From: an uncultured Clostridia bacterium
GTDB lineage: Bacteria > Bacillota > Clostridia > TANB77 > CAG-508
Length of the DNA stretch: 64,000 nucleotides
Reading direction: 5' to 3'
Assembly: GCA_934120675.1 (NCBI GenBank)
Contig: CAKOUU010000006.1
Location: 1 to 64,000 of the forward strand
The notes beneath the pieces are model-generated. The model saw only the letters and a list, made by a program, of their open reading frames with translations. It was not told where the DNA came from and did not search any database. Numbering within the stretch: position 1 is the stretch's first letter; each line of letters opens with the position of its first letter. Of this stretch, positions 41,897-50,440 are shown piece by piece. The position numbers and the translations under genes are program-made.

Positions 41897-42511
41897 TTAT
41901 TCTTTGATACTTTCCTCTTCAATTATCTTTATTATTCTTTCAATTTTTTCTTTTCTGTTTCCTGATGTATCAAAAAAATCCACATTATATTTTTTGCATT
42001 CTTCTGCGTTTTCCTTACTTTTATTAATAATATGGTTGCATATGAGTTCTAGTCTTACACTCCCTATTCCTCTGGTCCAGTCGTTATTGTCATCATTTAT
42101 CCTTATTTGTTTCATTAAATGTTCCACATTTTCGTTTGGCATTCCCATGCAGTAGATATCAAATCCTAATGGTTCAAATTGTTTTTTAGCATTTTCTATG
42201 CTTATTTCGTGGGTTTCAAATATCATTTTCCTATTTGCTTTTCTTAAGTCTATTTCCATTTGATCTACCATTTCATAAAATACCTTTGTAATTACTTCAT
42301 TTGAAAGATTAATTTCTTTGGGGTCTATCTCTAATATTCCATTTTTTTGTTTCATTTGGGAAAGTTTTTTTCTTCGATATAATATTCCTAATGCTAATGA
42401 GAATATATCTCCTCTCACTAGTTCATAATTTTTATTTCTTTGAAATAATTGATTTGAAATTGTTGATTTACCACATCGTGGTGTTCCTATAATTAAAATA
42501 TTTTTACTTAT
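41897..42511 (-). CDS. P-loop nucleotide kinase-like protein with an ATA start
   Basis: 204 residues if started at the ATA codon 42511. That codon is nine bases after a strong AAGGAGG and begins (M)SKNILIIGTPRCGKSTISN, which includes the Walker A motif GTPRCGKST. The first conventional start (GTG 42418) would delete the P-loop, so the ATA, or a mutated ATG, must be the real beginning. Remaining sequence (EMVDQMEIDLRKANRKMIFE, DIYCMGMPNENVEHLMKQIR, FDTSGNRKEKIERIIKIIEE) resembles small zeta-toxin-like or adenylate-kinase-like ATPases. Substrate unknown. Confidence 0.7.
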   Translation of the reverse strand: MSKNILIIGTPRCGKSTISNQLFQRNKNYELVRGDIFSLALGILYRRKKLSQMKQKNGILEIDPKEINLSNEVITKVFYEMVDQMEIDLRKANRKMIFETHEISIENAKKQFEPLGFDIYCMGMPNENVEHLMKQIRINDDNNDWTRGIGSVRLELICNHIINKSKENAEECKKYNVDFFDTSGNRKEKIERIIKIIEEESIKE

Positions 42512-42689
42512 TTCTTTTTCCTCCTTTTGTATTTGGTGAAATAAGCAAAAGTTTTGTTTATTATACTCTATTTTTTGATATAAGTAAATAGTTTTTATAA
42601 ATTTTGGTTAATTTCTTATGTTAATTTTTGATGTGTGATTAAGGTATTGTTTACTCACACATTTTAGAAAGCTCTCGAAATATTAATAG

Positions 42690-42734
42690 CGGACATTGAT
42701 AATATTTGTTTTTTTTCAAATATTTTAAAGTCCG
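42690..42734. terminator. Hairpin downstream of the bile salt hydrolase gene
   Basis: CGGAC (42690-42694) with GTCCG (42730-42734) and inner ATATTTG (42702-42708) with CAAATAT (42717-42723). A two-part stem-loop without a clear U tail; probably a terminator or RNA stabiliser for the gene ending at 42812. Confidence 0.4.
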
Positions 42735-42811
42735 TTTCTTTGTTTATTTTTGAAAATGTTTAGGTTTAAGTACTTGTGAAATAATATTTAATATAGTACC
42801 AATTTATCTTT

Positions 42812-43786
42812 TTAATTTTGAATTTTGATTTGTTCTTCTTTTATTAATTGATATCTTATAAGTTCTTTACTATCTAGATTTTCCTTATGCATATCAACTG
42901 CTGTAATTTGATGGTTATCATATGTTGTGTAATAATAGATTCCTTTACTTGCATTACAGCAAGATGTATAAATTGTTATCTCATACTTTCCGTCATCTAC
43001 CTCACAACATCCCCTTTGTTGATCTACTGAATTAAGAATATGGAAGAATTGGCTAACACTTTCATTTTCTGTATCTTTTGAAACTGAGTTCATTTTTACA
43101 AAACTTGCTCTTATAAACCTAGATTGTGAAGATAAATCACCAGGAAGTCCTATTGCTCCCATTCCTCTGCTGTATCTATCTAAATTTATATTTTTTGCAA
43201 ATTTGTTTTCAGGTGATTTTGGTGATAAATTCATATAATTGTTTAATGCAAACATTTGCTTATCAAATGGTGGATTATTCGTTAAAATCCCTACTGGATT
43301 TTCATATATTTTTATTCCATCTTTCATTGTTTCAACTGTTATGGCTTCTTCTTTGTCTGCTATAATCCAATGCAATTGTGCTAGTGGTAATTGTTCATTA
43401 AATGGTTCATTTAAAAAGTTCATTTTTTCTATTAATTGCTTTGCTTGTTTTACTGTTTCACATTGACTTAAAATCCATGGTATAAATTCGTATTGTGTTA
43501 TATTATCTTTTTCTTCTTCTTTTGAGTTGTAGTGTGTGTTTCCTACAAAGTTCAGTCCTGCTATTCCTAAGCCTTTTTCGTTTATTGCGTCATAGTATAG
43601 TGGGTAGTTTTCGGCTACATATGCCATTCCTATTATTGCATAGTGATTTTTTATTGGTTCTTTTTCTTTGAATTTGAATTCGTAATTTCTTGGTGTTATT
43701 GTTATTTCATCTCCATATGAGAATTCATAGTCTAATGTTCTTCCAAAATAGAAGTTTTTTGTTTTATATGTTGCTGCTGTACACAT
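42812..43786 (-). CDS. bsh: Choloylglycine hydrolase (bile salt hydrolase family)
   Basis: 324 residues from MCTAATYKTKNFYFGRTLDY; the ATG is eight bases after AAAGGAGG. Cys2 becomes the N-terminal nucleophile after Met removal, as in all Ntn hydrolases of this family. Other expected residues are present: Arg and Asp in FGRTLDYEF, Asn in ILTNNPPFD, and Arg in SRFIRASF. The family splits into bile salt hydrolases and penicillin V acylases; NNPPFD and the overall length favour bile salt hydrolysis, consistent with a gut host. No transporter is adjacent. Confidence 0.85.
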   Translation of the reverse strand: MCTAATYKTKNFYFGRTLDYEFSYGDEITITPRNYEFKFKEKEPIKNHYAIIGMAYVAENYPLYYDAINEKGLGIAGLNFVGNTHYNSKEEEKDNITQYEFIPWILSQCETVKQAKQLIEKMNFLNEPFNEQLPLAQLHWIIADKEEAITVETMKDGIKIYENPVGILTNNPPFDKQMFALNNYMNLSPKSPENKFAKNINLDRYSRGMGAIGLPGDLSSQSRFIRASFVKMNSVSKDTENESVSQFFHILNSVDQQRGCCEVDDGKYEITIYTSCCNASKGIYYYTTYDNHQITAVDMHKENLDSKELIRYQLIKEEQIKIQN

Positions 43787-43899
43787 AATTTTTTCCTCCT
43801 TTCGCTTCACTTCGTTTCGCTCATCGTCATCCAAAATTTTTTTCAAAATTTTGTCTGCCAAATCTTAGAAATTTTGCTCATTTTAATATTTTTTTAATT

Positions 43900-44457
43900 T
43901 TAGATAGCAATTTTTTGTGGTTCTGGATATTCTACTCCAAATGTTTCTACTGTTACTTTTTTCATAACAGGTGGTTCTACTGGTCTATCTTTTCCACCAC
44001 CAAATGGACTTCTTGTAATTACTCTAGATTTTACAATTTTATCTACTACATCCATCCCTTCAATAACACTTCCAAATGCAGCATATTTTCCATCTAAAAA
44101 TTCTGAGTCATCTGTTACTATAAAGAATTGAGAACCTGCACTATTAGGCATCATGCTTCTTGCCATTGATACGATTCCTCTTACATGTGATATGTTGTTT
44201 TCTACTCCATTTTCTTTGAATTCTCCTTTTATTCCGTATCCTGGACCTCCCATTCCTGTTCCTTCTGGGTCTCCTCCTTGTGCCATGAATCCTGGAATTG
44301 TTCTGTGGAATATTAGTCCATCATAAAATCCTTTTTGTACTAGATTTACAAAGTTGTTTACTGTTTCTGGTGCTTTGCTTGGGTATAATTCTAATTTTAT
44401 TATTCCCCCATCTTCCATTTCTATTGTTACTATTGGTTTCTTTAAATTTTCACTCAT
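43900..44457 (-). CDS. Cyclophilin-type peptidyl-prolyl isomerase
   Basis: 185 residues from MSENLKKPIVTIEMEDGGII, eight bases after GGGAG. Cyclophilin core: GFYDGLIFHRTIPGFMAQGG (catalytic Arg), GYGIKGEF, RGIVSMARSMMPNSAGSQFF and FGSVIEGMDVVDKI. No signal peptide, so cytosolic. It lies between the lipid kinase gene and the bile salt hydrolase gene, all in one direction. Confidence 0.93.
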   Translation of the reverse strand: MSENLKKPIVTIEMEDGGIIKLELYPSKAPETVNNFVNLVQKGFYDGLIFHRTIPGFMAQGGDPEGTGMGGPGYGIKGEFKENGVENNISHVRGIVSMARSMMPNSAGSQFFIVTDDSEFLDGKYAAFGSVIEGMDVVDKIVKSRVITRSPFGGGKDRPVEPPVMKKVTVETFGVEYPEPQKIAI

Positions 44458-44493
44458 AATTTTATCTCCCATCTTTTATTCTATCTTAATTTT

Positions 44494-45360
44494 TTATTTC
44501 AAAATTTTTTCTACAAAATCATTATCATTAAATAATGTAATTGATTTTGGTAAAACATCAATTATAAATTTATTTCCTGTTAATTTTTCTCCATCAACAT
44601 TAAAAGTAATTTCTTCATCAAGCTCTAATTCTACATGATTTGTTCTAAATTTATGAATTCTTCTTTTCCCTTCATGTTTTCCTTTTTTCAGCCTTAAAAT
44701 TAATGGAATCATTTTTATTTTTGGCATTTCTTCTGCATAATAAACATCTAAAAGTCCATCTGTTAATGTTGATTTTGGTGCAATATTAAAGCCACCGCCA
44801 TAATATGCTCCATTGCAAATGCTTAAAATTGTATATTTTGTTTCAATGTTTTTTACACTAGTTTTCAATTTCATTTTTTTATGTTTGAATTTTATAAAGG
44901 TATATACAATACTTGCATTATAAAGCTGATTTGTTGGTATTATTGTGTTCCTTAATTTGTCAATATTGTTTGCTACTTCAGCATCGATTCCTGTACACGC
45001 TACATTTATAAAATATTTGTCATTAATTTTTCCTATATCTATCAACGTCTCTTTATTAGGCAGATTTTTTATTGTTCTATATGTATCATTTCCTGAGCCT
45101 GATGGAATAATACCCAATTTGTTTTTGGTGCCAACTAACGCAGGTAGCACAAGTGTTAGAGTTCCATCTCCTCCTACAACATATATCACACATTCTACAT
45201 CTTTGTATTCTAAGGCAATATCATATCCACTTTTTTCATTTGTTATGTATCTAATTTCAAATTCAATATTTTGATTTTTACATTCGTTTTCTATATTGGG
45301 TATGATTTTTTTGCTTTTTCCTCTTCCAGCACTTTCGTTTACTATAAAAATCCATTTCAT
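44494..45360 (-). CDS. Diacylglycerol/lipid kinase (DagK/YegS family)
   Basis: 288 residues from MKWIFIVNESAGRGKSKKII. The catalytic-domain motif YVVGGDGTLTLVLPAL and GIIPSGSGNDTYRTIKN bind ATP; NVACTGIDAEVANNID, GGFNIAPKSTLTDGLLDVYY and FNVDGEKL complete the fold. These enzymes phosphorylate diacylglycerol or related lipids at the inner membrane surface. The adjacent plsC-like gene upstream suggests a phospholipid-recycling pair. Confidence 0.9.
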   Translation of the reverse strand: MKWIFIVNESAGRGKSKKIIPNIENECKNQNIEFEIRYITNEKSGYDIALEYKDVECVIYVVGGDGTLTLVLPALVGTKNKLGIIPSGSGNDTYRTIKNLPNKETLIDIGKINDKYFINVACTGIDAEVANNIDKLRNTIIPTNQLYNASIVYTFIKFKHKKMKLKTSVKNIETKYTILSICNGAYYGGGFNIAPKSTLTDGLLDVYYAEEMPKIKMIPLILRLKKGKHEGKRRIHKFRTNHVELELDEEITFNVDGEKLTGNKFIIDVLPKSITLFNDNDFVEKILK

Positions 45361-45384
45361 ATTTAATTTCAATCCTTCCTCAAG

Positions 45385-45431
45385 GTAGAAACCCTGTTGG
45401 AAAAAATTTTCAATTTTCCAACCTTTTCTAC
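45385..45431. other. Nested hairpin between plsC and the lipid kinase gene
   Basis: GTTGGAAAA (45396-45404) pairs with TTTTCCAAC (45414-45422), and outer GTAGAAA (45385-45391) with TTTCTAC (45425-45431). It overlaps the stop codon of the acyltransferase gene and lacks a U tail, so it looks more like an mRNA stabiliser or a small repeat than a terminator. Confidence 0.5.
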
Positions 45432-46003
45432 TTTCTAAGTATGTTTAATACTTCATTCTTAATATAATTATTTGCTTCTTCTATTTCCATTTTACTAACA
45501 TCTATTGGTTTTCCAAATTCAATTGATAAACCTTTTCTGAATGGTTTATAGTCTCCTTTTATTGCAAATGGAATTATTGGTGTGTTCGTTTTTTGAGCTA
45601 TTTTTACTGCTCCATATCTGAATTTCAAAAGTTCTTGGTTTGTCCTGTTTCTTGTTCCTTCTGGAAAGATTCCAACTGTTCCCCCTTGTTTAAGCACTCT
45701 TTCTGCTTTTAATATGGCTACAGGATTGCTTTTGTTTCTGTGTACTTTTATAGTTCCGATGCTTTCAAAAATTTTTCCGTGGATTCCCTTGAACAGACTT
45801 TCTTTTGCCATATAATGTACTATTCTGTTTGTGTTTGACATTACCATTATTGGGTCAAATGCGTGCTTGTGGTTTCCTACAAAGATAATTGCTCCTTTTT
45901 CTGGTATGTTTTCTGTTCCTTTTACTGTTGGTTTATATATTATTTTTAGCATCTTGCTGTATATTGCTTTTGCTATTTTGTATAGTGTTTTGTTTTCTTT
46001 CAT
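45428..46003 (-). CDS. plsC: 1-acylglycerol-3-phosphate acyltransferase (PlsC family)
   Basis: 191 residues. Acyltransferase motifs: block I VGNHKHAFDPIMVM (HxxxxD), block II IFESIGTIKVHRNK, block III VGIFPEGTRNRTNQ and block IV NTPIIPFAIKGDY. Adds the second acyl chain to make phosphatidic acid. It starts 15 bp after the stop of the Avs-like gene, preceded by AAGGAAAC. Confidence 0.92.
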   Translation of the reverse strand: MKENKTLYKIAKAIYSKMLKIIYKPTVKGTENIPEKGAIIFVGNHKHAFDPIMVMSNTNRIVHYMAKESLFKGIHGKIFESIGTIKVHRNKSNPVAILKAERVLKQGGTVGIFPEGTRNRTNQELLKFRYGAVKIAQKTNTPIIPFAIKGDYKPFRKGLSIEFGKPIDVSKMEIEEANNYIKNEVLNILRK

Positions 46004-46017
46004 TTTTGTTTCCTTGT

Positions 46018-49000
46018 TTATTTAAAATATTTATCTTCAATATATTTTTTACCTATATTAAATACATCTGCATTTCCATTATCAATTAAAATATTTCTCG
46101 CCTTTTCACATTGCAAATATATATCATATAAATAATCCCATATTTTTAATTTGTCTCCTATTTTTCTTAATTCTTTGTCTTTAATTATCTCAACAAACTT
46201 TAAATCATATTCGTTTTCTTCTTTATTATAACACTTTTGATATAAAGTTTTCTGATATATTCCATAATCAAAACGTGTCAAATCTTCGAATATTTCCATT
46301 CCTGTAACAAACCCTATAAATTCTATATAGAGTTGCCTTCTGCCTATACTTCCTAAGCTTTGAAATGCCATATTAAAAAATATTTCGATATCTGATGAAT
46401 TAACTATTGCTCTGGCCACTTTCATTTTTCCTAATTTATTATATTGGCATTTTATTTCATTGATAAAGTAATTTAGAGCTCCAAATACATAATAATTAAA
46501 ATGTTTTCTATCTGTCTCTGAATATAAATAAAATATATTTTGTAATTGGTCTATAATTAGTTCATCCTCATCTTCAAACTCATAGAGCTCTGTCCAATCT
46601 AAGATTATTTTTAATAGATTTTCTTTTCTTTTTATTAGTTCATTTGTAGCAATATATATATAAATGTAAGTATTTATAAATTTTGTTTCTTCTTCTTTTT
46701 GATATATAATTCCCGTACTATATAGTTCATCTAGTTCTTTTTTATATTGAGTGATGTATTTTTGCATCTCTTTTTGGTTTATATTAAATTTACCTTTTAA
46801 AAAGCTATCATATGCAATGTCTATAAGTAGTTTGTAACTTTTATTCGAAATATTAAATTTTTCATGCAATATATAATCTAAAAATCCTCTTGCAAGTCCA
46901 GTTACAGATTCATCTGTTTCTGTTTTTTTGTCTAAAAATTCTTTATATAATTTTAAATTATTATATTCATATTCATTATTTTCACTGGTAAAACTAAATT
47001 TCCACCAGTTTTCATTTGACCTCAATTTTCTCAATAAATCGTAATATTCATTTTTCTTTTTTTGTACTTTTTTTATTTTTATTCCTTTTTCAAACTTTTC
47101 TTTTATTGCTTTAATTTGCATTTCATCTACTGTTTTATATTTATAATATTCTTGTGCTTTTTGTGCTTTGTCATTTCTTATATCCTCTATAGCATTATCC
47201 AACATCTTTCTATCAACATTTACATCACAATAATTATGCAAATATTTTAATATTTTATTTATATATTTTTTGCTATATAAGTTTTGCAAACTAGGTATTT
47301 CTTCCAAAAATGTATCTTTAATCCAAGTTTGTATTATATCCTCTAATTCTTCTCCTTCAATTATTTCTGTTGCTATCTCTTCTGTAAGTTGTTCATTTAT
47401 TATATCTTCTACCTCTTCTGAAATTAAGTTTGTTACAGCATCCGAAAATTGATATATATTGTCAATCATGTATTCTGTATCTTTTTGATAATTGAAAATC
47501 TTTACACATGTTTTAAAAAAAGTTTCGCAGTCTAATACATCGCTAAGATAATATACCATATCAATATTGCCATATATTATTATATCATTTTTAAACATTT
47601 CCATTGTATAATCATATAATATATCTGTTTCATTCCCTAAGATATCAATTACTATTTCTGGATCTTCACAAATAAATTGTTCTTCTATTATTTCTTTTAA
47701 AAACTTTTCCCTTTCTGGATTAATTCTGTTTTTTATTATTCTAAATAATATTGTTTTTTTATTATAGTAAAAATACTTTAATGTTTTAAAATCCTTCTCT
47801 GCTTTCTGTGCTAATTTTTCAGCCATCTCATCTTCGTCTATAATCAAATAAATATAATGCAAAGTTTCAACATATTTTGCACTTTTTATATATCTTTCTA
47901 CATCTATTTCTTTGTAGTTTATTTTGTTAATAATATAGTCAGCAATGCTGTGCTTATTTACTTCTAATTCTCTTTCTTCATTTTTATTAAATGTAGTTTT
48001 TATAAATGAATCACTTAATACTTTTAATGATTTGGCAAATGTTTCTGAATCTATTAATGTGATATTTTCATTTTTTATTATTTGTTTGAATTGTTCTTTT
48101 ACATATAGTTCTGGAACTTTTACACCATATAAAACTATTATTGTTAATATTATTTTTTCATATACTGATAATTTTCTATATTCTTCCTCCCACAGTTTAT
48201 CTGGGTCGTCTAATGCTTTTAATATATATTCTTTTACATTTTGTATCTTTTTATTTTTTAGTCTTTCACATAAAAGAGAGATGACACCTGGATTAAAATT
48301 ATCATTTGTAATAACATCCACATAAAATTCATCTTCTACAATTTTTTTATGTGTTTCTGTTCCCAGCAAATTATTTATCTTCATATGGTTATATAAAATA
48401 TTTCCTTTTTCTTCATAAGTATAATTTGTTACATCTATTAGATATTCATCTTTTATGCTTGTTGATTTATAAAACTTATAAAACAGATTTTTAGCATTAT
48501 TGTATATGTAAGTTCTAGTTGTAAAAATAAGTTTTTTATTTTTGGAATTTTTAAAAATTCCAACTATTTTATCCAATGTGTTATCTGCTATATTTTTTTC
48601 TAAGTATTCAACATTTGACCCCAAAAAGTCATCTAATAAGCAAATTATTTTTTCATCAATAGCGACTTGTTCTTTTATATTTTGTAAATCATCTACATTT
48701 CCATATATAAACATATATCCCTGCTCTATATATTCTGATACTAATTTTCTTGCTGTTGTGGTTTTTCCAACCCATGGTTCTCCATGTAAAATAACTATAT
48801 TTTGTCTTTCCAGCTTTTCTTTTGCCTCTTTATATGCATTTGTTTCAAAAAATACTTTGTTAGATTTTTTTATTTCTTCTAATTCATATTTTGTATTGTA
48901 GTTATAGCATACTATTTTTTTATCATATACTTCTGTCTGTGGTAGTGTTTTTATTTCTTTATATATATTTAAATTTTTTATAAAGTCTACACATATTGAA

Positions 49001-49488
49001 ACTAATTTATTTTCTTTTAACGGTGTAAATTTTATTCTTTTTGTTTTATGACTTTTTATTTTGTTTTCTTCTAATATTTGTTCTATTGTTTTTAGGTCGA
49101 ATACTTTGTAATATATTTGTGATTTTTTGTATTCGTCTATTTCTGTGATGAAATAGATTGCTCCAATATTTGATTTTCTGTAGTTTTCTATGTCTGATAT
49201 TTTTACGTTGTAGTAGGCTTCGTTTCTTGTTTGTTCTTCTGCTTTTGTGTTTGTTTTTTGCGATATTCTTATTTTGTTTTTTTGTTTTATGTTTTGTCCT
49301 TTTACTTGTACTGGTATTATTCCTACTATGTCTGTTGTTTTATTGCTATCTTTTTTGTATAGTTCTATTTTTCCGTCCCACACTGGTTCTTTGTCTCTTT
49401 TTCGTAGATTCTCTTGTAGGTTGTCATATTTGTTTATTTCATTTATTATCGCACTTATTGCTATGCTTTCTGTTTTTGAAGAATTCAT
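46018..49488 (-). CDS. Avs-like defence protein: PD-(D/E)XK nuclease and STAND NTPase
   Basis: 1156 residues from MNSSKTESIAISAIINEINK, preceded by AGGAAG. Residues about 1-160 resemble a PD-(D/E)XK nuclease (VWDGKIELYKKD... then IIPVQVKG). Near residue 245 there is Walker A LHGEPWVGKTTTARKL, then Walker B IICLLDDFLGS and a sensor-like LIFTTRTYIYNNA, as in nSTAND3 NTPases. The last 600 residues are helical repeats with no named domain, the position where Avs proteins carry their phage-protein sensor. This architecture is that of antiviral STAND systems, which cut DNA on sensing phage terminase or portal. It lies next to the CRISPR array trailer end. Confidence 0.75.
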   Translation of the reverse strand: MNSSKTESIAISAIINEINKYDNLQENLRKRDKEPVWDGKIELYKKDSNKTTDIVGIIPVQVKGQNIKQKNKIRISQKTNTKAEEQTRNEAYYNVKISDIENYRKSNIGAIYFITEIDEYKKSQIYYKVFDLKTIEQILEENKIKSHKTKRIKFTPLKENKLVSICVDFIKNLNIYKEIKTLPQTEVYDKKIVCYNYNTKYELEEIKKSNKVFFETNAYKEAKEKLERQNIVILHGEPWVGKTTTARKLVSEYIEQGYMFIYGNVDDLQNIKEQVAIDEKIICLLDDFLGSNVEYLEKNIADNTLDKIVGIFKNSKNKKLIFTTRTYIYNNAKNLFYKFYKSTSIKDEYLIDVTNYTYEEKGNILYNHMKINNLLGTETHKKIVEDEFYVDVITNDNFNPGVISLLCERLKNKKIQNVKEYILKALDDPDKLWEEEYRKLSVYEKIILTIIVLYGVKVPELYVKEQFKQIIKNENITLIDSETFAKSLKVLSDSFIKTTFNKNEERELEVNKHSIADYIINKINYKEIDVERYIKSAKYVETLHYIYLIIDEDEMAEKLAQKAEKDFKTLKYFYYNKKTILFRIIKNRINPEREKFLKEIIEEQFICEDPEIVIDILGNETDILYDYTMEMFKNDIIIYGNIDMVYYLSDVLDCETFFKTCVKIFNYQKDTEYMIDNIYQFSDAVTNLISEEVEDIINEQLTEEIATEIIEGEELEDIIQTWIKDTFLEEIPSLQNLYSKKYINKILKYLHNYCDVNVDRKMLDNAIEDIRNDKAQKAQEYYKYKTVDEMQIKAIKEKFEKGIKIKKVQKKKNEYYDLLRKLRSNENWWKFSFTSENNEYEYNNLKLYKEFLDKKTETDESVTGLARGFLDYILHEKFNISNKSYKLLIDIAYDSFLKGKFNINQKEMQKYITQYKKELDELYSTGIIYQKEEETKFINTYIYIYIATNELIKRKENLLKIILDWTELYEFEDEDELIIDQLQNIFYLYSETDRKHFNYYVFGALNYFINEIKCQYNKLGKMKVARAIVNSSDIEIFFNMAFQSLGSIGRRQLYIEFIGFVTGMEIFEDLTRFDYGIYQKTLYQKCYNKEENEYDLKFVEIIKDKELRKIGDKLKIWDYLYDIYLQCEKARNILIDNGNADVFNIGKKYIEDKYFK

Positions 49489-49612
49489 TGGAGGCTTCCT
49501 TTCTTTTTTTCTTATTTTATTATTTTTTGGGAGATGTGTCAATATTGAGGGAGAAAAGAGGTTTGGGGAGTGTGAATTTTTTCTTAAATAATGTTGATAC
49601 TTTATTTTTTAA

Positions 49613-49642
49613 ATTTACATTATAGTATATTTAAACAATTAC
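49613..49642 (-). CRISPR. Degenerate terminal CRISPR repeat
   Basis: Matches the array repeat at 25 of 30 positions in the same orientation. Decayed terminal repeats are normal at the leader-distal end of arrays, so the array originally ended here, 5.5 kb from the leader. Confidence 0.75.
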
Positions 49643-49681
49643 ATAAATGTAGAACTACAAACAGACTGCACTTATATAATG

Positions 49682-50080
49682 AAAAAGTACAAATTCCTTT
49701 TACAACAGAAATATTGCTAAAAAAATGTATGAAAATGATGTGAAAGTAAAGTATCATCCTCAAAATGGAACTTATAAAGATATGGGAATACATGAGGCAG
49801 GACATATGGCATTAAATGAAATATAAAAAAAGAAATATATAAAGTAACAGACTGGAATAATAATATAACAGTTCAAAGAATAGTAAATGAAGCATTTGAA
49901 AATTTAAAAATAAATGATATAATACAAAAAAGAAAATCCTTAAAGGAAATATCAACACATGCAGTAAAATATAATTTAAATGAAACTATTGCTGAAGCTT
50001 TTGCAGATTATTATGCTAATAAACAAAATGCTTCATTATTAAGCAAAAACATAATAGAAGTTATGAAAGGGATGATTTAA
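49682..50080 (+). pseudogene. Fragment of a zincin-like metallopeptidase gene inside the CRISPR array
   Basis: The first frame (49682-49826) encodes KMYENDVKVKYHPQNGTYKD followed by MGIHEAGHMALNEI with an HExxH-like HEAGH. A -1 shift near 49820 (AT-rich, A7) continues to 50080 with KVTDWNNNITVQRIVNEAF and NETIAEAFADYYANKQNASL, the second zinc-ligand region. Such domains occur at the C-terminus of phage and conjugative-element polyvalent proteins. The fragment has no start codon, begins shortly after the degenerate repeat, and is read opposite to the array. It belongs to the 634-bp insert 49643-50276. Confidence 0.7.
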
Positions 50081-50081
50081 T

Positions 50082-50237
50082 ATGATGCCTATGGAACACC
50101 CTTGGACGGATTGGCAAATAGATACACTAGGAGAAGAAAAACCTTGGAAATGGAAAGAAAATACACCCAAAAAAATAATAGAACAATATAAAGAGTGGGA
50201 AAAATATTACAATGAAATGATGAAAATTAAATTTTAG
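50082..50237 (+). CDS. 51-residue protein downstream of the metallopeptidase fragment
   Basis: Encodes MMPMEHPWTDWQIDTLGEEK and an acidic, Trp- and Lys-rich helical tail. The ATG follows the previous stop by one base and has AAAGGGATG upstream, so the two were translationally coupled. A private terminator follows. Its position after a metallopeptidase toxin-like gene would suit an inhibitor or accessory peptide, but there is no direct evidence. Confidence 0.55.
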   Translation: MMPMEHPWTDWQIDTLGEEKPWKWKENTPKKIIEQYKEWEKYYNEMMKIKF

Positions 50238-50267
50238 CACTTACTTTAAAAAGTCAGTGCTTTTTTT
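50236..50267 (+). terminator. Terminator inside the smaller array insert
   Basis: AGCACT (50236-50241) with AGTGCT (50256-50261), inner ACTTT/AAAGT, then T7. Confidence 0.8.
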
Positions 50268-50276
50268 ATGGAAAGA

Positions 50277-50440
50277 ATTTACATTCTACTATATTTAAAT
50301 AACTACTTAAGGATTTAATTTCAATAGTGATTTCAGCGGTAGTATTTATATTCTACTATACTTAAATAACTACGCAATAGTATTACAGATTGGAATAATG
50401 CAACTTCTAAATTTATATTCTACTATATTTAAATAACTGC
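50277..50440 (-). CRISPR. Three isolated leader-distal CRISPR repeats with two spacers
   Basis: Repeats at 50277-50306, 50344-50373 and 50411-50440, each with one substitution from the consensus, and two 37-nt spacers. They continue the phase, orientation and spacing of the main array but are cut off from it by 2919 bp. The last repeat contains the stop codon of the 953-residue frame. Confidence 0.9.

Noticed and set aside
43787..43861. 25-residue N-terminal extension of the bile salt hydrolase
   Set aside because: The enzyme needs Cys at position 2, and the strong AAAGGAGG fits the ATG at 43786. The upstream bases are an odd purine-rich leader, not protein.
49247..49625. Plus-strand hydrophobic frames opposite the Avs-like gene
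   Set aside because: Leu/Phe/Ser-rich shadows of Lys/Glu/Asn-rich minus-strand codons, without ribosome sites.
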